Source of the DNA: Kibdelosporangium persicum
GTDB lineage: Bacteria > Actinomycetota > Actinomycetes > Mycobacteriales > Pseudonocardiaceae
Direction of reading: 5' to 3'
Assembly (NCBI RefSeq): GCF_013280595.1
Contig: NZ_JAAATY010000033.1
Coordinates: 1 to 64,000 of the forward strand
Length of the DNA: 64,000 nucleotides
Position 1 is the first letter of the stretch; each line of letters starts with the position of its first letter. The translations under genes and the position numbers were made by a program. The notes under the pieces are model-generated. The model had not been told where the DNA came from. It saw only the letters and a program-made list of their open reading frames with translations, and made no database searches. Positions 52,649 through 61,983 of this stretch are shown one piece after another.

Positions 52649-53026
52649 ATGGCCGACCAGGAGAACATCCAGCAGAGCCCGTTGAGCCAGATCGTCAGCA
52701 GCGGGCTGCAGGCAGCCACCCCTGGTTCAGTGATCGGTGCGAGCCTTGCTTTCGACCCGGAAGCTTTCTCGTCAAGTGACGAAGCCGTGGCCAAGCTTGA
52801 GGGGGGAGATGAACTTCGCCTCCGGCAACGCGATGGGGCCGTGTTCGCGGAAATCCTCAGCCGAGGCGAGGTCGTCCAGCCCGAACCGTCAGGTCAGTTC
52901 ACCCTGGCCGACGGCAAGACCATGATCCTCGAACGAGGAAGGATCGTGGGAGGAACATCTTTGCAGCGAGAATCCTGGGCGATGTTCGCGCTGCTCACGG
53001 ACTGGCCGGCAAACGATCGCGCCTAG
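52649..53026 (+). CDS. candidate RiPP precursor or leader-type protein of the rSAM operon
   Basis: A 125-aa protein, ATG at 52649 after a strong AGGAGGAG site. It has no cysteine. The N-terminal 40 residues (MADQENIQQSPLSQIVSSGL, then QAATPGSVIGASLAFDPEAF) are polar and helical; the middle has repeated beta-turn patterns (GGDELRLRQRDGAVFAEIL, FTLADGKTMILERGRIVGG); the tail is aromatic (RESWAMFALLTDWPANDRA). No family is recognised. It is the first gene of the operon, followed after 74 bp by the radical SAM enzyme. I infer it is the substrate or a leader-bearing carrier; a stand-alone accessory protein is the alternative. Confidence 0.6.
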   Translation: MADQENIQQSPLSQIVSSGLQAATPGSVIGASLAFDPEAFSSSDEAVAKLEGGDELRLRQRDGAVFAEILSRGEVVQPEPSGQFTLADGKTMILERGRIVGGTSLQRESWAMFALLTDWPANDRA

Positions 53027-53100
53027 CGTTCCACTCGGGTTTTGCCCCGGTTTGGTGTTCCACGGTCGGATGTGTCCGAATTGCCGCGAGGAGTACGCAC

Positions 53101-54309
53101 GTGCAGTGGGTCATCAAGATAACGAAGCGGTGCAACCTGCGTTGTAAGTACTGCTACGAGTGGGACTTCCTGTCCGATCCGGCGCGCATGTCGCTGGATG
53201 TGTGGAGGAGTACGCTGCACGCGATTCTGGAATACTCCGAGCTGGCGGAAGCCCAGTCGGGGATTCCCACCTACTCCAGCCTCATCTGGCACGGCGGTGA
53301 GCCGCTGCTGTTGCCGCCGGCCTACTTCGAGAGTGTCCTCGAACTCCAGCGTGAAGTCTTCCCTGCCGAGTGGATCAAACAGGGACGCTTCAGAAACTGC
53401 ATCCAGACGAATCTGTTCTCGGTGACCGACGCGCAGCTGGATCTTCTCCAACGGCATGAATTCAAAGTCGGTGTGTCGTTGGACTTCGTCGGCGACGTCC
53501 GGGTCACCGCCAACGGACGTCCGACGGAGGAGCGAGTAAAACAGAACCTCGGGCGGCTGCGCGCCAGGGGGATTCCATACCAGCTGATCACCGTCCTGGC
53601 CCGGCACACGGCGTCGGAGGTCGAGGGGGTCTTCCGCGAGATCCACAACCTCAACGTCCCGACCAGGTTGCTGCCGCTGTTCGAGGGGCCGCCGTCCAGG
53701 GATCTGCGAAACGTCGAACTGTCCCGCTCGGCGATGCTCGACGCGATGCTCAGGATGTTCGAGCTGTGGTTCGACGCCGGCATGTCTCCCAAGATGCGGC
53801 CCTTCGATCACGCTGTCGAGACCATTGTCATGAAAAAACTGGGCCTGCTGAGATCTCCGCAGGACCGGACAAAGCTCAACCACGAAGTGCTGGTCGTCGA
53901 CCGTGACGGTTCGGTGAGTTGTGCCTCGCACCGAGATTCCTGGCGCGTCGGCAATGTCACTCACATGACTGTCAGTGACATCGTTCGGTCCGACAGTTAT
54001 CGGGCACTGGTGTCGGACGAGTCTGATCTGAAGCGATCCATCTGTGGCCCATGTCCCTTTTTCGGGCCATGCGACACGTCGCCGATAGCCTCGTGCTTCG
54101 ACAGTTTCATCTTCCGTGACTGCGTCATCGAAAAGCCGCTGTACACAGCGATCGAGGCTTACCTGGACGAGCGTGGACTGCTTGGCACCGAATTTCTCGG
54201 CAGCGCTCAAGCGCAGGTCGCGGACTATGTCCGTGCCGAAATGCAGCTCGACGCCCCGGCTGGTCGTGGTGATCTGTCGTTGAATTCGGGCCGCCGTGGA
54301 CCCTGTTGA
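53101..54309 (+). CDS. radical SAM/SPASM peptide-modifying enzyme
   Basis: A 402-aa radical SAM enzyme. The iron-sulfur motif CNLRCKYC is at 11-18 (Cys11, 15, 18), GGEP at 65-68 and a SPASM domain with Cys274, 315, 318, 324, 332 and 341 for auxiliary clusters. The start has only ten residues before the first Cys, so no N-terminal RRE (RiPP recognition element) is fused. SPASM enzymes act on ribosomal peptides, forming thioether, C-C or ether cross-links or decarboxylating. GAGGAG precedes the GTG at 53101. It overlaps the SagB-type gene by 14 bp, so translation is coupled. The reaction is unknown. Confidence 0.9.
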   Translation: MQWVIKITKRCNLRCKYCYEWDFLSDPARMSLDVWRSTLHAILEYSELAEAQSGIPTYSSLIWHGGEPLLLPPAYFESVLELQREVFPAEWIKQGRFRNCIQTNLFSVTDAQLDLLQRHEFKVGVSLDFVGDVRVTANGRPTEERVKQNLGRLRARGIPYQLITVLARHTASEVEGVFREIHNLNVPTRLLPLFEGPPSRDLRNVELSRSAMLDAMLRMFELWFDAGMSPKMRPFDHAVETIVMKKLGLLRSPQDRTKLNHEVLVVDRDGSVSCASHRDSWRVGNVTHMTVSDIVRSDSYRALVSDESDLKRSICGPCPFFGPCDTSPIASCFDSFIFRDCVIEKPLYTAIEAYLDERGLLGTEFLGSAQAQVADYVRAEMQLDAPAGRGDLSLNSGRRGPC

Positions 54310-55450
54310 GATCACCGCGCTGTACCACCGCCTGAGCAGGAATGGCGCCACTCTGACGCCAAGTGAGTACTTCTGCCTCCTGAAGTATCGGCGCGGTGCC
54401 GACTTTCAGCCGCTTGATCCAGCGAACCGTCCGTCGCCGTTCAAACAGTATCACGCGGCTGAGCGGGTTGAGCTTCCCCGCGAACTGGGTGCCGGCGCAT
54501 CGGACGCGATTACCGCGCTCGCCGGGAACGGTCACCCTCGCAAATTTGCTCCAGTATCCCTTGACTTGAGGGCGCTCGCACGTCTCTTGCATCTCTGTGC
54601 CGGAGTGACTCGATCAACGGCAAGATCCTCACAGCGTCCCAGGTATTTCCGGGCGGCTATGTCGGCTGGTAATCTCCATCCGTTGGAAGTGTACGTGGTA
54701 TGCGGGCCGATGGACGGCCTCTCAGCCGGCGTCTACCACTTCGCTCCCCTGGAATTTCGCCTCGATCGATTGCGCCCGACTGACGAGCGGGAATTCCTGG
54801 CCCACGCCTGTGCGACCGTCGAAGATCAGCGACCCATGGCCGGCCTGGTCATAACCGGTATCCCTTGGCGAACAGCCTGGAAGTACGGAGAACGAGGCTG
54901 GCGTCATTTGTACTGGGACGCCGGCGCCATGGTCGCCAATCTCGTTGCTGCCGCGGAGGGGGTGAGCCTACGCGTCCGGGTGCTGACCGGCTTCGTCGAC
55001 GACGAAGTCGCCCGGCTGGTCGGCGTAGACGGTGTCGAGGAGTTCCCACTGGTGGTGGTCGAGTTGGGGATGGGCGATCCGACGACAAAGGCCGGTGACA
55101 CTCCGGCTCCGGCACCGCTGAGGCCGGCTGTGGGTCCGCTGTCGTCGAATCCGCTCGTGCTGCCGTTGGTGGTCGGAGCTCAGCGCGCCGGAGTTCTCGA
55201 CAGTCCGCTCGCGGTGCGCCGATGGCGCGAAATGGCGGAGGACGGGGCTGCGGAAACGAAGGCTCGTCAGACAGTGTGCCCAGGCGGCATGACCATCGAT
55301 GAGGCCATTCTGCGCCGTGGTTCGACTCAGCTCATGCGTGCCGAACCGGTACCCCCCGAGAACTCCTCGACTTCGGAATGGCGGTCGTCGCACGAGACAT
55401 CATCGGCGATTTCGACCGTGTCAGCCGCGCGACTCTGGACCATTATCTGA
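54296..55450 (+). CDS. SagB-type FMN oxidoreductase, N-terminal part (frameshifted)
   Basis: The first 384 codons of a SagB/ThcOx-like nitroreductase-fold enzyme. Domain signs: the helical N-terminal region YHRLSRNGATLTPSEYFCLL, then the FMN-binding RAAMSAGNLHPLEVYVVCG and YWDAGAMVANLVAAAEGVSL. The zero frame reads to TQLMRAEPVPPENSSTSEW and then leaves homology: the last ~30 residues are an out-of-frame tail that stops at 55450. The continuation of the protein is in the -1 frame (55378-55911). SagB enzymes oxidise azolines to azoles in TOMM clusters, but no YcaO or azoline maker is present here, so the substrate is probably different. It overlaps the rSAM gene by 14 bp. Confidence 0.82.
   Translation: MDPVEITALYHRLSRNGATLTPSEYFCLLKYRRGADFQPLDPANRPSPFKQYHAAERVELPRELGAGASDAITALAGNGHPRKFAPVSLDLRALARLLHLCAGVTRSTARSSQRPRYFRAAMSAGNLHPLEVYVVCGPMDGLSAGVYHFAPLEFRLDRLRPTDEREFLAHACATVEDQRPMAGLVITGIPWRTAWKYGERGWRHLYWDAGAMVANLVAAAEGVSLRVRVLTGFVDDEVARLVGVDGVEEFPLVVVELGMGDPTTKAGDTPAPAPLRPAVGPLSSNPLVLPLVVGAQRAGVLDSPLAVRRWREMAEDGAAETKARQTVCPGGMTIDEAILRRGSTQLMRAEPVPPENSSTSEWRSSHETSSAISTVSAARLWTII
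55351..55358 (+). other. frameshift site in the SagB-type gene (A CCC CCC G)
   Basis: Six cytosines at 55352-55357, in zero frame CCC CCC followed by GAG. A -1 shift here turns the next codons into CGA GAA CTC CTC GAC and joins PVPP to RELLDFGMAVVARD, restoring homology to a two-domain SagB-type enzyme. Either the gene is a mutant, the base call lost one C, or ribosomes slip at this heptamer. Confidence 0.7.
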
Positions 55451-55911
55451 ACGTCCACTGTGTCGCCGACACGACTCCTGGCGCCTATGTTCGGGATCGG
55501 ACTGGCCTGCGGCTGTTGAAACGAGGCGACCACCACGCCCAATCCCGTCGGCTCTGCCTTGATCAGCCTCTCGGCGGCAACTGCGCCTACGCGGTCTTTC
55601 ACACCGCACGGCTCGATGAGCTCTTCGGGGCCTGTGGCGCACGCGGTTACCGTGTCGCGAACTTCAGTGCCGGCCTGTCGTCAGGCCGGTTGGCATTGGC
55701 CGCGTTCGCCCTGTCCTTCGGAGCCTCCGCCCTGAGCTTCCTCGACGACGAGGTTTCGGTCTTCTTCGACACGGCCGCGTCCTGTGTTCTGGTCACGGCT
55801 GTGGGAAAGCCGGCCTATCAGAATCTTCCTGGCGGCGCGCCCGGTGAGATCACTGAGCTTCCGCACTACGAACAGCTGGTGGACCGAAGCGGCGGCCAAC
55901 GATGGCGGTAG
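55378..55911 (+). CDS. SagB-type oxidoreductase, C-terminal part
   Basis: Second nitroreductase-like domain, 177 codons from an ATG at 55378. Sequence includes DFDRVSRATLDHYLNVHCVA, LGGNCAYAVFHTARLDELFG (an FMN/dimer helix) and ALAAFALSFGASALSFLDDE. It begins in the frame reached by a -1 shift at 55351-55358, so it should be the C-terminal half of one protein of about 538 residues. If translated separately it would rely on the ATG and internal coupling, as no ribosome-binding site stands before it. It overlaps the P450 gene by 10 bp. Confidence 0.72.
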   Translation: MAVVARDIIGDFDRVSRATLDHYLNVHCVADTTPGAYVRDRTGLRLLKRGDHHAQSRRLCLDQPLGGNCAYAVFHTARLDELFGACGARGYRVANFSAGLSSGRLALAAFALSFGASALSFLDDEVSVFFDTAASCVLVTAVGKPAYQNLPGGAPGEITELPHYEQLVDRSGGQRWR

Positions 55912-57170
55912 AGCATGCCGACATGGTCGGCTCGTCCATCAACGAGGGCCTGCGGGCACTCCTTCGCGACGATCCGCGACTCACCCGGAATCCTTACCCG
56001 TTCTACGGCCGACTCCGCGAGAAAGCGCCGGTCCACCGGCTTGGCTCGCTCGTCTTCGTCTCGACGCACGCGGAAGCCAGAAGGTTGTACCTGGACCACA
56101 GGCGGCTGGCCAACAAGTCGCCCGAGGCCACCGACCCGGGCGAGGCTCTCTCGCTCCTCGGGGACGCCGAGAAGCGGATGTACAACGAACTGCTCGAATT
56201 CGAGCTGGGCTACGTGAGTCGCAAGGATGGCGGCGACCACATTCGCATCCGCTCGGCGGCACAGCCGGCCTTCGCGCCGCGGTGCATCGCCGAACTCGAA
56301 GCGACGGTGGGAGAGCTCACCGACGAGCTGTTGGACGAGCTTTCCAGGCAGGAAAGTCCGGACCTGATGGAGCTGGCGCACCGGCTGCCGCTGCTCGTGA
56401 TCACGGCGATGCTCGGCGCACCGCGCAAGGATGCCGAACGACTGAAGCGCTGGTGCGACGACATCAACGGGCGGCGACGACGGATGCCGGCGCGGCCGGA
56501 GCTGGTCCAGCGCGCCAAACAGGGGTTGGCGAAGTATCGGCAATACGTCAGCGAGATCATCGAACACGGCGAGAGTGAACCCAGAACCGGCTTGGTGGCA
56601 ACACTGCTGGCGGCAGAAGGTCGTGGGCAGTTGACGCGTGACGAACTTGTGGCGACGTACGCGCTCGTTCTCCACGCCGGACACCTGACGACAGCGAACC
56701 TGATCGGCAACGGCGTCCTCGCCTTACTCAAGCACCGAAACCAATGGCGACTCCTTCGCGACGACCTTTCCCTCGCTCCGGGCGCTGTCGAAGAGACCTT
56801 TCGGTACGACGCCCCGGTACAGCTCAGCCTCCGCACCGCCGCTGTCGACCTTGAGCTGAGCGCCGTCGAGATCCCCGCCGGGACGCCTGTGGCGCTTCTG
56901 ATCGGAGCCGCCAATCGCGATCCGAAGGTGTTCTCTCGTCCGGACGACGTGGACATCACCCGCCGCGGCAACGACCATCTCGCCCTCGGCCACGGCGTGC
57001 ACTTCTGCCTCGGTGGACCGCTCGCCAGGCTCCAGGGACAGGTCGTCTTCTCGACGCTCGCCCGGAGGTTCCCCGGGACCAAGCTGGCTGCGGACCCGGA
57101 CACGCTCCCGCGCTCGACCGGAGCGTCGATGCGCGGGGTCATGTCGCTGCCGGTCAAGTTCGGCGCCTGA
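55902..57170 (+). CDS. cytochrome P450 of the RiPP-like operon
   Basis: A 422-aa P450. I-helix LHAGHLTTANLIGN (257-270), ExxR in EETFRYD (Glu298, Arg301), heme loop LALGHGVHFCLGGPLARLQ with Cys369; all are intact. The start is inside the end of the SagB-type gene (10-bp overlap), so it is translationally coupled and belongs to the operon. P450s in RiPP clusters hydroxylate or cross-link residues. No ferredoxin is encoded nearby, so electron transfer must come from elsewhere. Confidence 0.9.
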   Translation: MAVEHADMVGSSINEGLRALLRDDPRLTRNPYPFYGRLREKAPVHRLGSLVFVSTHAEARRLYLDHRRLANKSPEATDPGEALSLLGDAEKRMYNELLEFELGYVSRKDGGDHIRIRSAAQPAFAPRCIAELEATVGELTDELLDELSRQESPDLMELAHRLPLLVITAMLGAPRKDAERLKRWCDDINGRRRRMPARPELVQRAKQGLAKYRQYVSEIIEHGESEPRTGLVATLLAAEGRGQLTRDELVATYALVLHAGHLTTANLIGNGVLALLKHRNQWRLLRDDLSLAPGAVEETFRYDAPVQLSLRTAAVDLELSAVEIPAGTPVALLIGAANRDPKVFSRPDDVDITRRGNDHLALGHGVHFCLGGPLARLQGQVVFSTLARRFPGTKLAADPDTLPRSTGASMRGVMSLPVKFGA

Positions 57171-57319
57171 CGGGCCAGGAGAACGCTTCACTGACGGACC
57201 TCTCACCGATGCGAATGCGTACCTACGGCGGGCTCGCGTCGACGAGATGTCGACGCTCAGCCCGTCGCGTACGGCGGCGGCCCGCTTGGCCCGCTTGGTC
57301 AGCGGCCCCGCCCCGGCTC

Positions 57320-57757
57320 TCAGCTCACGGCCTGCCGGACGAGTTCGGCGATCGTCGCCGCGTCGTCGTCGGTCAGCTCGGTCAGCGCGTACGAGGTCGG
57401 CCACATGGTGCCGTCGTCGAGGTTCGCTTGGTCGCTGAAGGTGAAGGTCGCGTACCGCGTCTTGAACTTCGCGGCGGGTTGGAAGTGGCAGACCACCTTG
57501 CCGTCGCGGGCGTACGCGGGCATCCCGTACCAGAGCTTCGGCGTAAGGGCCGGGGCGTTGGCCTTGATCACGGCGTGCAGCCGTTCGGCGATCACGCGGT
57601 CGGACCCAGGCAGCTCGGCGATCTTCGCGAGCACGTCGCGCTCGGGGTCAGCCTTGGCGCCGCGCCGGGCGCCCGCCTTCAGTTCCTTGGCGCGCTCCTT
57701 CATCGCGTCGCGCTCCTCGGCGGTGAAACCTTCGTACTTGTTGTTCGCGGTCGCCAT
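57320..57757 (-). CDS. DUF1801-family protein
   Basis: A 145-aa protein starting [20 protein letters not shown], with an Arg/Lys-rich helix ([20 protein letters not shown]) and the DUF1801 core: [40 protein letters not shown] and [23 protein letters not shown]1801/YdhG-like proteins are small, often with cysteine or iron-linked hypotheses, but no fixed function. It is followed on the same strand, upstream in transcription, by the AhpD gene with a 59-bp gap. Confidence 0.82.
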   Translation of the reverse strand: MATANNKYEGFTAEERDAMKERAKELKAGARRGAKADPERDVLAKIAELPGSDRVIAERLHAVIKANAPALTPKLWYGMPAYARDGKVVCHFQPAAKFKTRYATFTFSDQANLDDGTMWPTSYALTELTDDDAATIAELVRQAVS

Positions 57758-57816
57758 CACAGTGTCCTTCCGGGATCGGTTTTCGGTTCGGGTCGAGGTC
57801 ACGGTCGAGGTCACGG

Positions 57817-58272
57817 TCACCACTTGCCCGCCTGCTGGCGGGTGGGTGCGTTGAGCCGGTTGAAGGTGTTGGTGACCGCGATGTTGAGCAGCAGCGCGGC
57901 CAGTTCCTTGTGGTCGAAGTGCTTGGCGGCGGCGTCCCACACGTGGTCCGGCACGGGGTCCGGGTGGTCGGCGAGCCGGGTGACGGCCTCGGTCAGGGCC
58001 AGGGCGGCGCGCTCGTCGTCGGTGAACCAGGGTGTCTCCCGCCACGCGGCGACGGCGTGCACCTGGTTCGTGGTCACGCCGTGCTGCTGGGCCTGGTGGA
58101 CGCCACCGGCCACACACGGGCCGCAGCCGTTGATCTGGCTGGCGCGCAGGTGGGTCAGGGCCAGCAGCTTGCCGTCCAGCCCCGCGCCCATGATGGCCTT
58201 GGTGACGTCCATCAGGGCTTCCATCGCGCCGGGGACCAGGCTGGCTGGGTTGGGCATCCGCTCGGTCGGCAT
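57817..58272 (-). CDS. AhpD-like alkylhydroperoxidase (CMD family)
   Basis: A 151-aa carboxymuconolactone-decarboxylase-family protein with the redox motif [13 protein letters not shown] (Cys50, Cys53, His59), like AhpD. Such enzymes reduce peroxides with lipoamide or other thiols as donors. [14 protein letters not shown] and [20 protein letters not shown] match the two helices around the active site. It is transcribed with the DUF1801 gene, and it is divergent to the XRE-NB-ARC regulator at 58430. Confidence 0.86.
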   Translation of the reverse strand: MPTERMPNPASLVPGAMEALMDVTKAIMGAGLDGKLLALTHLRASQINGCGPCVAGGVHQAQQHGVTTNQVHAVAAWRETPWFTDDERAALALTEAVTRLADHPDPVPDHVWDAAAKHFDHKELAALLLNIAVTNTFNRLNAPTRQQAGKW

Positions 58273-58429
58273 CGGGTTCTCCTTCTTGGCGGGTGTTCGC
58301 TGACAGGACGAATCTGACCATCGACGTGCCGGGTCCCGCGTGGCCCGTGGGACACCGTGGGACAGGCAAAACGTCCTCCACCTGCGGAAACGCAGGACCG
58401 ATCCGTTCGTGTGGAACGGGACAGGTACG

Positions 58430-60709
58430 GTGTCGCACGTGTCGAGCCCCCAGCAGCGACTGGTCGCCCAGCTCGCACGGATCAAGGAGTTGAGCGGGCT
58501 CAGCCTGCGTGCCCTCGCCCGCGAGGCGGGTCTGAGCAGTTCGTCGCTGTCCCGCTACCTCGCGGGTCGGCTCGTGCCGCCGTGGGAGGCCGTCGTGGCG
58601 CTGTGCCGGGCGGTGGGCCGCGACCCTCGCCCGCTGCGCGCGATGTGGGCCGAGGCTGCCAAAGCCGGTGCGGCGCCGCCGCCGCGCCGCAACGACCTGC
58701 CCGCCGATCTGGTCGACTTCACCGGCCGCGAGGCGGAGTACCGGCAGGTCGAGGAGTTGCTGCGGACTGTCGGCACGGTCGCGATCGACGGCATGGGAGG
58801 CGTCGGCAAGACAAGCCTGGCCGTGCACGTGGCACACCGGCTCGCACCGGCGTATCCGGACGGCGGGCTCTACCTCGACCTGCACGGCTTCACCCCCGGC
58901 CAGGAGCCGCTCGATCCCCAGACCGCGCTGGCCCGGCTGCTGGGCGCGGTGGAGATCACGCATCCCCCGGCCGGCCTGGCGGAACGCGCGGCGCTCTGGC
59001 GGTCGGAACTGTCCCGGCGGCGGGCGCTCGTCGTGCTCGACAACGCGGTCGACGCCGAGCAGGTCCGTCCGCTCCTGCCTGGCGCGGGGAAGTCCGCGGT
59101 CGTGATCACCAGCCGGTCGCGCCTGGTCCGCCTGGACGGCGTGCCGCCGGTCTCGCTGGCCCCGCTGGCCGACGGCGACGCGACGCGACTGTTCGGCCGG
59201 GCGGCCGGTCTCGCGCTGACCGAGGAGGAAGCGGTCCGTCAGGTACTGCGGCAGTGCGGGGGACTCCCGCTCGCGCTGCGGATGGCGGGCGCCAGGCTGC
59301 GTCACCGTCCAGGTTGGACAGTCGCGGTCCTCGCGGAACGGTTGCGCGACAACACCGGCCGGTTCGACGCGGTGTTCGGCATGTCGCTCCAGCAGCTCGA
59401 CGCGGACCAGCGCCGGATGTTCCGCCTGCTCGGCGTGCTCCCGGGCGCCGACTTCGACGCGGCCGTGGCGGGCGTGCTCGCCGACCTGCCGCCCGGCCGG
59501 GTCGACGCGGTGCTCGAAGAGCTGGTTGACGCCCATCTGGTCCAGGAACCGGCCCCCGGGCGTTACCGGATGCACGACCTGCTCCGGCGGTACGCGGCGG
59601 ACATCGCCGCCGAGGAGGAACCGCAGGCCGAAGCCGCACTGCGCCGCGTGCTGCACCACTACTTGGCGCAGGCTGTCGCCCACGACGAGGTTCTGCCGTC
59701 GCCGCACCGCGGGTCACCCTCGCCGGGCGATCCGGCCAAGGCCATGGCCTGGTTCGACCTCGAGTACGTCAACCTGGTCGCCTGCTTCGACACCGCCGTG
59801 CGGCTCGGCGTGGACGAGGTCGTGGCCGAACTGCCGCAGGCCATGCGGGTCTGGTTCTTCCGGCACCGCGGTACCGGCGACCAGATCCGCATGCTCGACG
59901 CCGCCGCGGCCGCCGCCGGACGCCTTGGTCAAGACCACCAGCGGGCGTCGCTGCTCTCGGATCTCGGCTTCGCCCACGCCGCGGCCGGACGTCTCACCGA
60001 GGCGCTCGCCGCGTACGAACTGGCCGAGCGGTGTGAGTCGCCGGACGACGACCTCGCAGCCGGTCTGGCGCTGCGAATCGGCTTCGTCCGCCGGGATCTC
60101 GGTGACCTCGAAGCGGCACAGGCGCATTTCCGGCGTGCACACGAACTGTTCGAGAAGATCGGGCGTCCCGCCGGGCAGGCGCAGGCGCTGGCCTTCGACG
60201 GCTGGGTGACTCTCCAGCTTGGACACCGCGACGAAGCCGTCGACCTCGCCCGGGCATCCGTCGCCATGGCGCACGGGCCCGCTCGGATCACCGGACTGGT
60301 CACCCTCGGCGTGGCGCTGGCGTCCGAGGACCAGGAAGAGTCACTGCGAACGCTGCATGACGCGCTGAGCCTGGCGGAACAGAACAACCTCCAGCACAAC
60401 CAGGCGTGGTGCCACAACTACCTCGGTGTCGCGCTGCGTGTGATGGGTCGGCTTGAGGACGCGCTCGACCACCACCGGCGTGCGCTGGAACTGCTGGAGC
60501 CACTGGCCGAGGTGCAGATGGAGATGGACGTCCTGCACTCGTACGCCGAAACGTGCCGGGTGGCGGGGCGCTACGACGAGGCGCTGGCGTTGCTCGACCG
60601 GACCGTCAAGCTCGCACGTGACCTCGGTCGGCCGCATGATGAGAACCTCGCCTCCGCGGCACGGGAGAACCTGACGAAGGGCCGCGAGGCTCGCCCGTTC
60701 GGTTCGTAG
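58430..60709 (+). CDS. XRE - NB-ARC - TPR regulator
   Basis: About 759 aa: XRE helix-turn-helix ([20 protein letters not shown], near 20-40), NB-ARC ATPase with Walker [21 protein letters not shown] (near 122-140), Walker [31 protein letters not shown] near its end, then about ten TPR-like helix pairs (for example [20 protein letters not shown]). It is a signal-transduction ATPase of the SARP/AfsR relatives but with an XRE DNA-binding head. The start is the GTG at 58430 (ACAGG four bases before); GTG 58439 is possible. It is divergent to the AhpD gene. Confidence 0.88.
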   Translation: MSHVSSPQQRLVAQLARIKELSGLSLRALAREAGLSSSSLSRYLAGRLVPPWEAVVALCRAVGRDPRPLRAMWAEAAKAGAAPPPRRNDLPADLVDFTGREAEYRQVEELLRTVGTVAIDGMGGVGKTSLAVHVAHRLAPAYPDGGLYLDLHGFTPGQEPLDPQTALARLLGAVEITHPPAGLAERAALWRSELSRRRALVVLDNAVDAEQVRPLLPGAGKSAVVITSRSRLVRLDGVPPVSLAPLADGDATRLFGRAAGLALTEEEAVRQVLRQCGGLPLALRMAGARLRHRPGWTVAVLAERLRDNTGRFDAVFGMSLQQLDADQRRMFRLLGVLPGADFDAAVAGVLADLPPGRVDAVLEELVDAHLVQEPAPGRYRMHDLLRRYAADIAAEEEPQAEAALRRVLHHYLAQAVAHDEVLPSPHRGSPSPGDPAKAMAWFDLEYVNLVACFDTAVRLGVDEVVAELPQAMRVWFFRHRGTGDQIRMLDAAAAAAGRLGQDHQRASLLSDLGFAHAAAGRLTEALAAYELAERCESPDDDLAAGLALRIGFVRRDLGDLEAAQAHFRRAHELFEKIGRPAGQAQALAFDGWVTLQLGHRDEAVDLARASVAMAHGPARITGLVTLGVALASEDQEESLRTLHDALSLAEQNNLQHNQAWCHNYLGVALRVMGRLEDALDHHRRALELLEPLAEVQMEMDVLHSYAETCRVAGRYDEALALLDRTVKLARDLGRPHDENLASAARENLTKGREARPFGS

Positions 60710-60758
60710 CGCCCAGCCGGGATTTCCGTGGTAGCGAAGGTAGGGGCGGCGTGTGTCA

Positions 60759-60792
60759 GGGCCACAGCAACACGGTGGTGCTGCTGTGGCCC
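60759..60792. terminator. bidirectional hairpin between convergent genes
   Basis: GGGCCACAGCA (60759-60769) and TGCTGTGGCCC (60782-60792) form a perfect 11-bp stem with a short inner hairpin, in the gap between the NB-ARC regulator and the protease gene. Confidence 0.7.
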
Positions 60793-60818
60793 ACAGTGTC
60801 CAATGTGGACTACGGTGA

Positions 60819-61949
60819 TCAGGCGGTGACCAGTGACAGGCCGTAGACGCCCAGGATCTCGTTCACCGGCTGGAACCAGGTCTGGCCGCCGGTGGAGCAG
60901 TTGCCCCACCCGCCGGACGTGACGCCCTGGGCCTGCTCACCGGTGATGAACGAGCCGCCGGAATCGCCGGGCTGGGCGCAGACACTGGTCTTCGTCATCT
61001 GGTGCACGGCACCCTGCTGGTAGTTGACGGTCTCGTTCTTCGCGAGGACCGTGCCGCAGTGCCAGCGTGTCGTCGACCCGGACCGGCAGATCGACGAGCC
61101 GACCGGTGCCTCCGCCGAGCCGCGCACGAGCCGGTCGGGCACCGTGCCCCAGCCGAGCACGACCGGCGCGGTCCACCAGCCGCCACCGATCCGGATGAAC
61201 GCGTAGTCGTTGCCGGGGAACGACGAACCGGCGAACGTGCCCATCCAGGAGCCGTCCCAGCCCACGACCGAACTGTTCACGCCGCCGCAATGGCCCGCGC
61301 TGACGAACCCGCCGTGCACGGAGAACCCGATCGAGCAGCGCGTGTTGCCGTTGATGTAGTAAGGGTCGCCTCCGACGGTGCCCGCCGCGAACGTGGCAGG
61401 CTTCGCGGTGATCTCCTCGACGACCACGGGGCCGAGTGCACGGGCCGCAGCGAGGAAGTCCCCGGTGTCGCCGCCCTTCCGTACGGTGACGACTAGGCCG
61501 CCGCGCCGCGGGTCGACCCGCCATGCGGCGACGTCGGCCGGGGCTTTGAGCGTGTCGAGCTTGGCCTTGGCCGCGTCGAGCGCGGCGAGCGACTGTCCGA
61601 CCTGAACGGTGTCCGCGCCGGTGGCCCGGACCGCGTCGTGCACCGCTTTGTCCGATGTGGACACGCCGACGGTCAGCCGCCCGGTCCTCGCGTCGAACCA
61701 GGACCCGCCGAAGGCGGTCCCGGCCGCTGCCTTGGCGGCCGGGTCGACGGCCATGGCGGTGGCCTCCTGGCTCAGCCGCGTGCGGGCCTGCTCGGCGGTG
61801 AGCCCGAGGTCACGCTGCATGGCGGTGACAAAACCGTCCTCGCGCGGTTGCGGGGTGGCGGCACTGGAGGTGCCGCCACCCACGAGGACGGTGCCCAGCA
61901 CGAGGAGCGCGCCCGCGATGGGCGCGCACAGCTTCCTAGCTCTGTTCAT
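60819..61949 (-). CDS. secreted S1 serine protease with prodomain (streptogrisin-like)
   Basis: A 376-aa exported protease: signal peptide to about 30, an alpha-lytic-protease-type prodomain (about 31-190), and a chymotrypsin-like catalytic domain with His in VSAGHCGG, Asp in GNDYAFIRIG and Ser in QPGDSGGSFITG. The cysteines in the SAGHC loop and NCSTGGQ form the expected disulfides. Such enzymes are released after autocatalytic loss of the prodomain. A palindromic operator-like site lies 34 bp upstream. It degrades external protein and may be growth-phase controlled. Confidence 0.92.
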   Translation of the reverse strand: MNRARKLCAPIAGALLVLGTVLVGGGTSSAATPQPREDGFVTAMQRDLGLTAEQARTRLSQEATAMAVDPAAKAAAGTAFGGSWFDARTGRLTVGVSTSDKAVHDAVRATGADTVQVGQSLAALDAAKAKLDTLKAPADVAAWRVDPRRGGLVVTVRKGGDTGDFLAAARALGPVVVEEITAKPATFAAGTVGGDPYYINGNTRCSIGFSVHGGFVSAGHCGGVNSSVVGWDGSWMGTFAGSSFPGNDYAFIRIGGGWWTAPVVLGWGTVPDRLVRGSAEAPVGSSICRSGSTTRWHCGTVLAKNETVNYQQGAVHQMTKTSVCAQPGDSGGSFITGEQAQGVTSGGWGNCSTGGQTWFQPVNEILGVYGLSLVTA

Positions 61950-61983
61950 ATGTGCTCTCGTTTCTCAGCAGGGTCGAGAGGAT

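Noticed and set aside
57320..59707. 795-codon minus-strand frame over the DUF1801/AhpD and NB-ARC region
   Set aside because: Only its last 145 codons (DUF1801) are a real gene; the rest is a shadow of the plus-strand regulator and AhpD in another frame.
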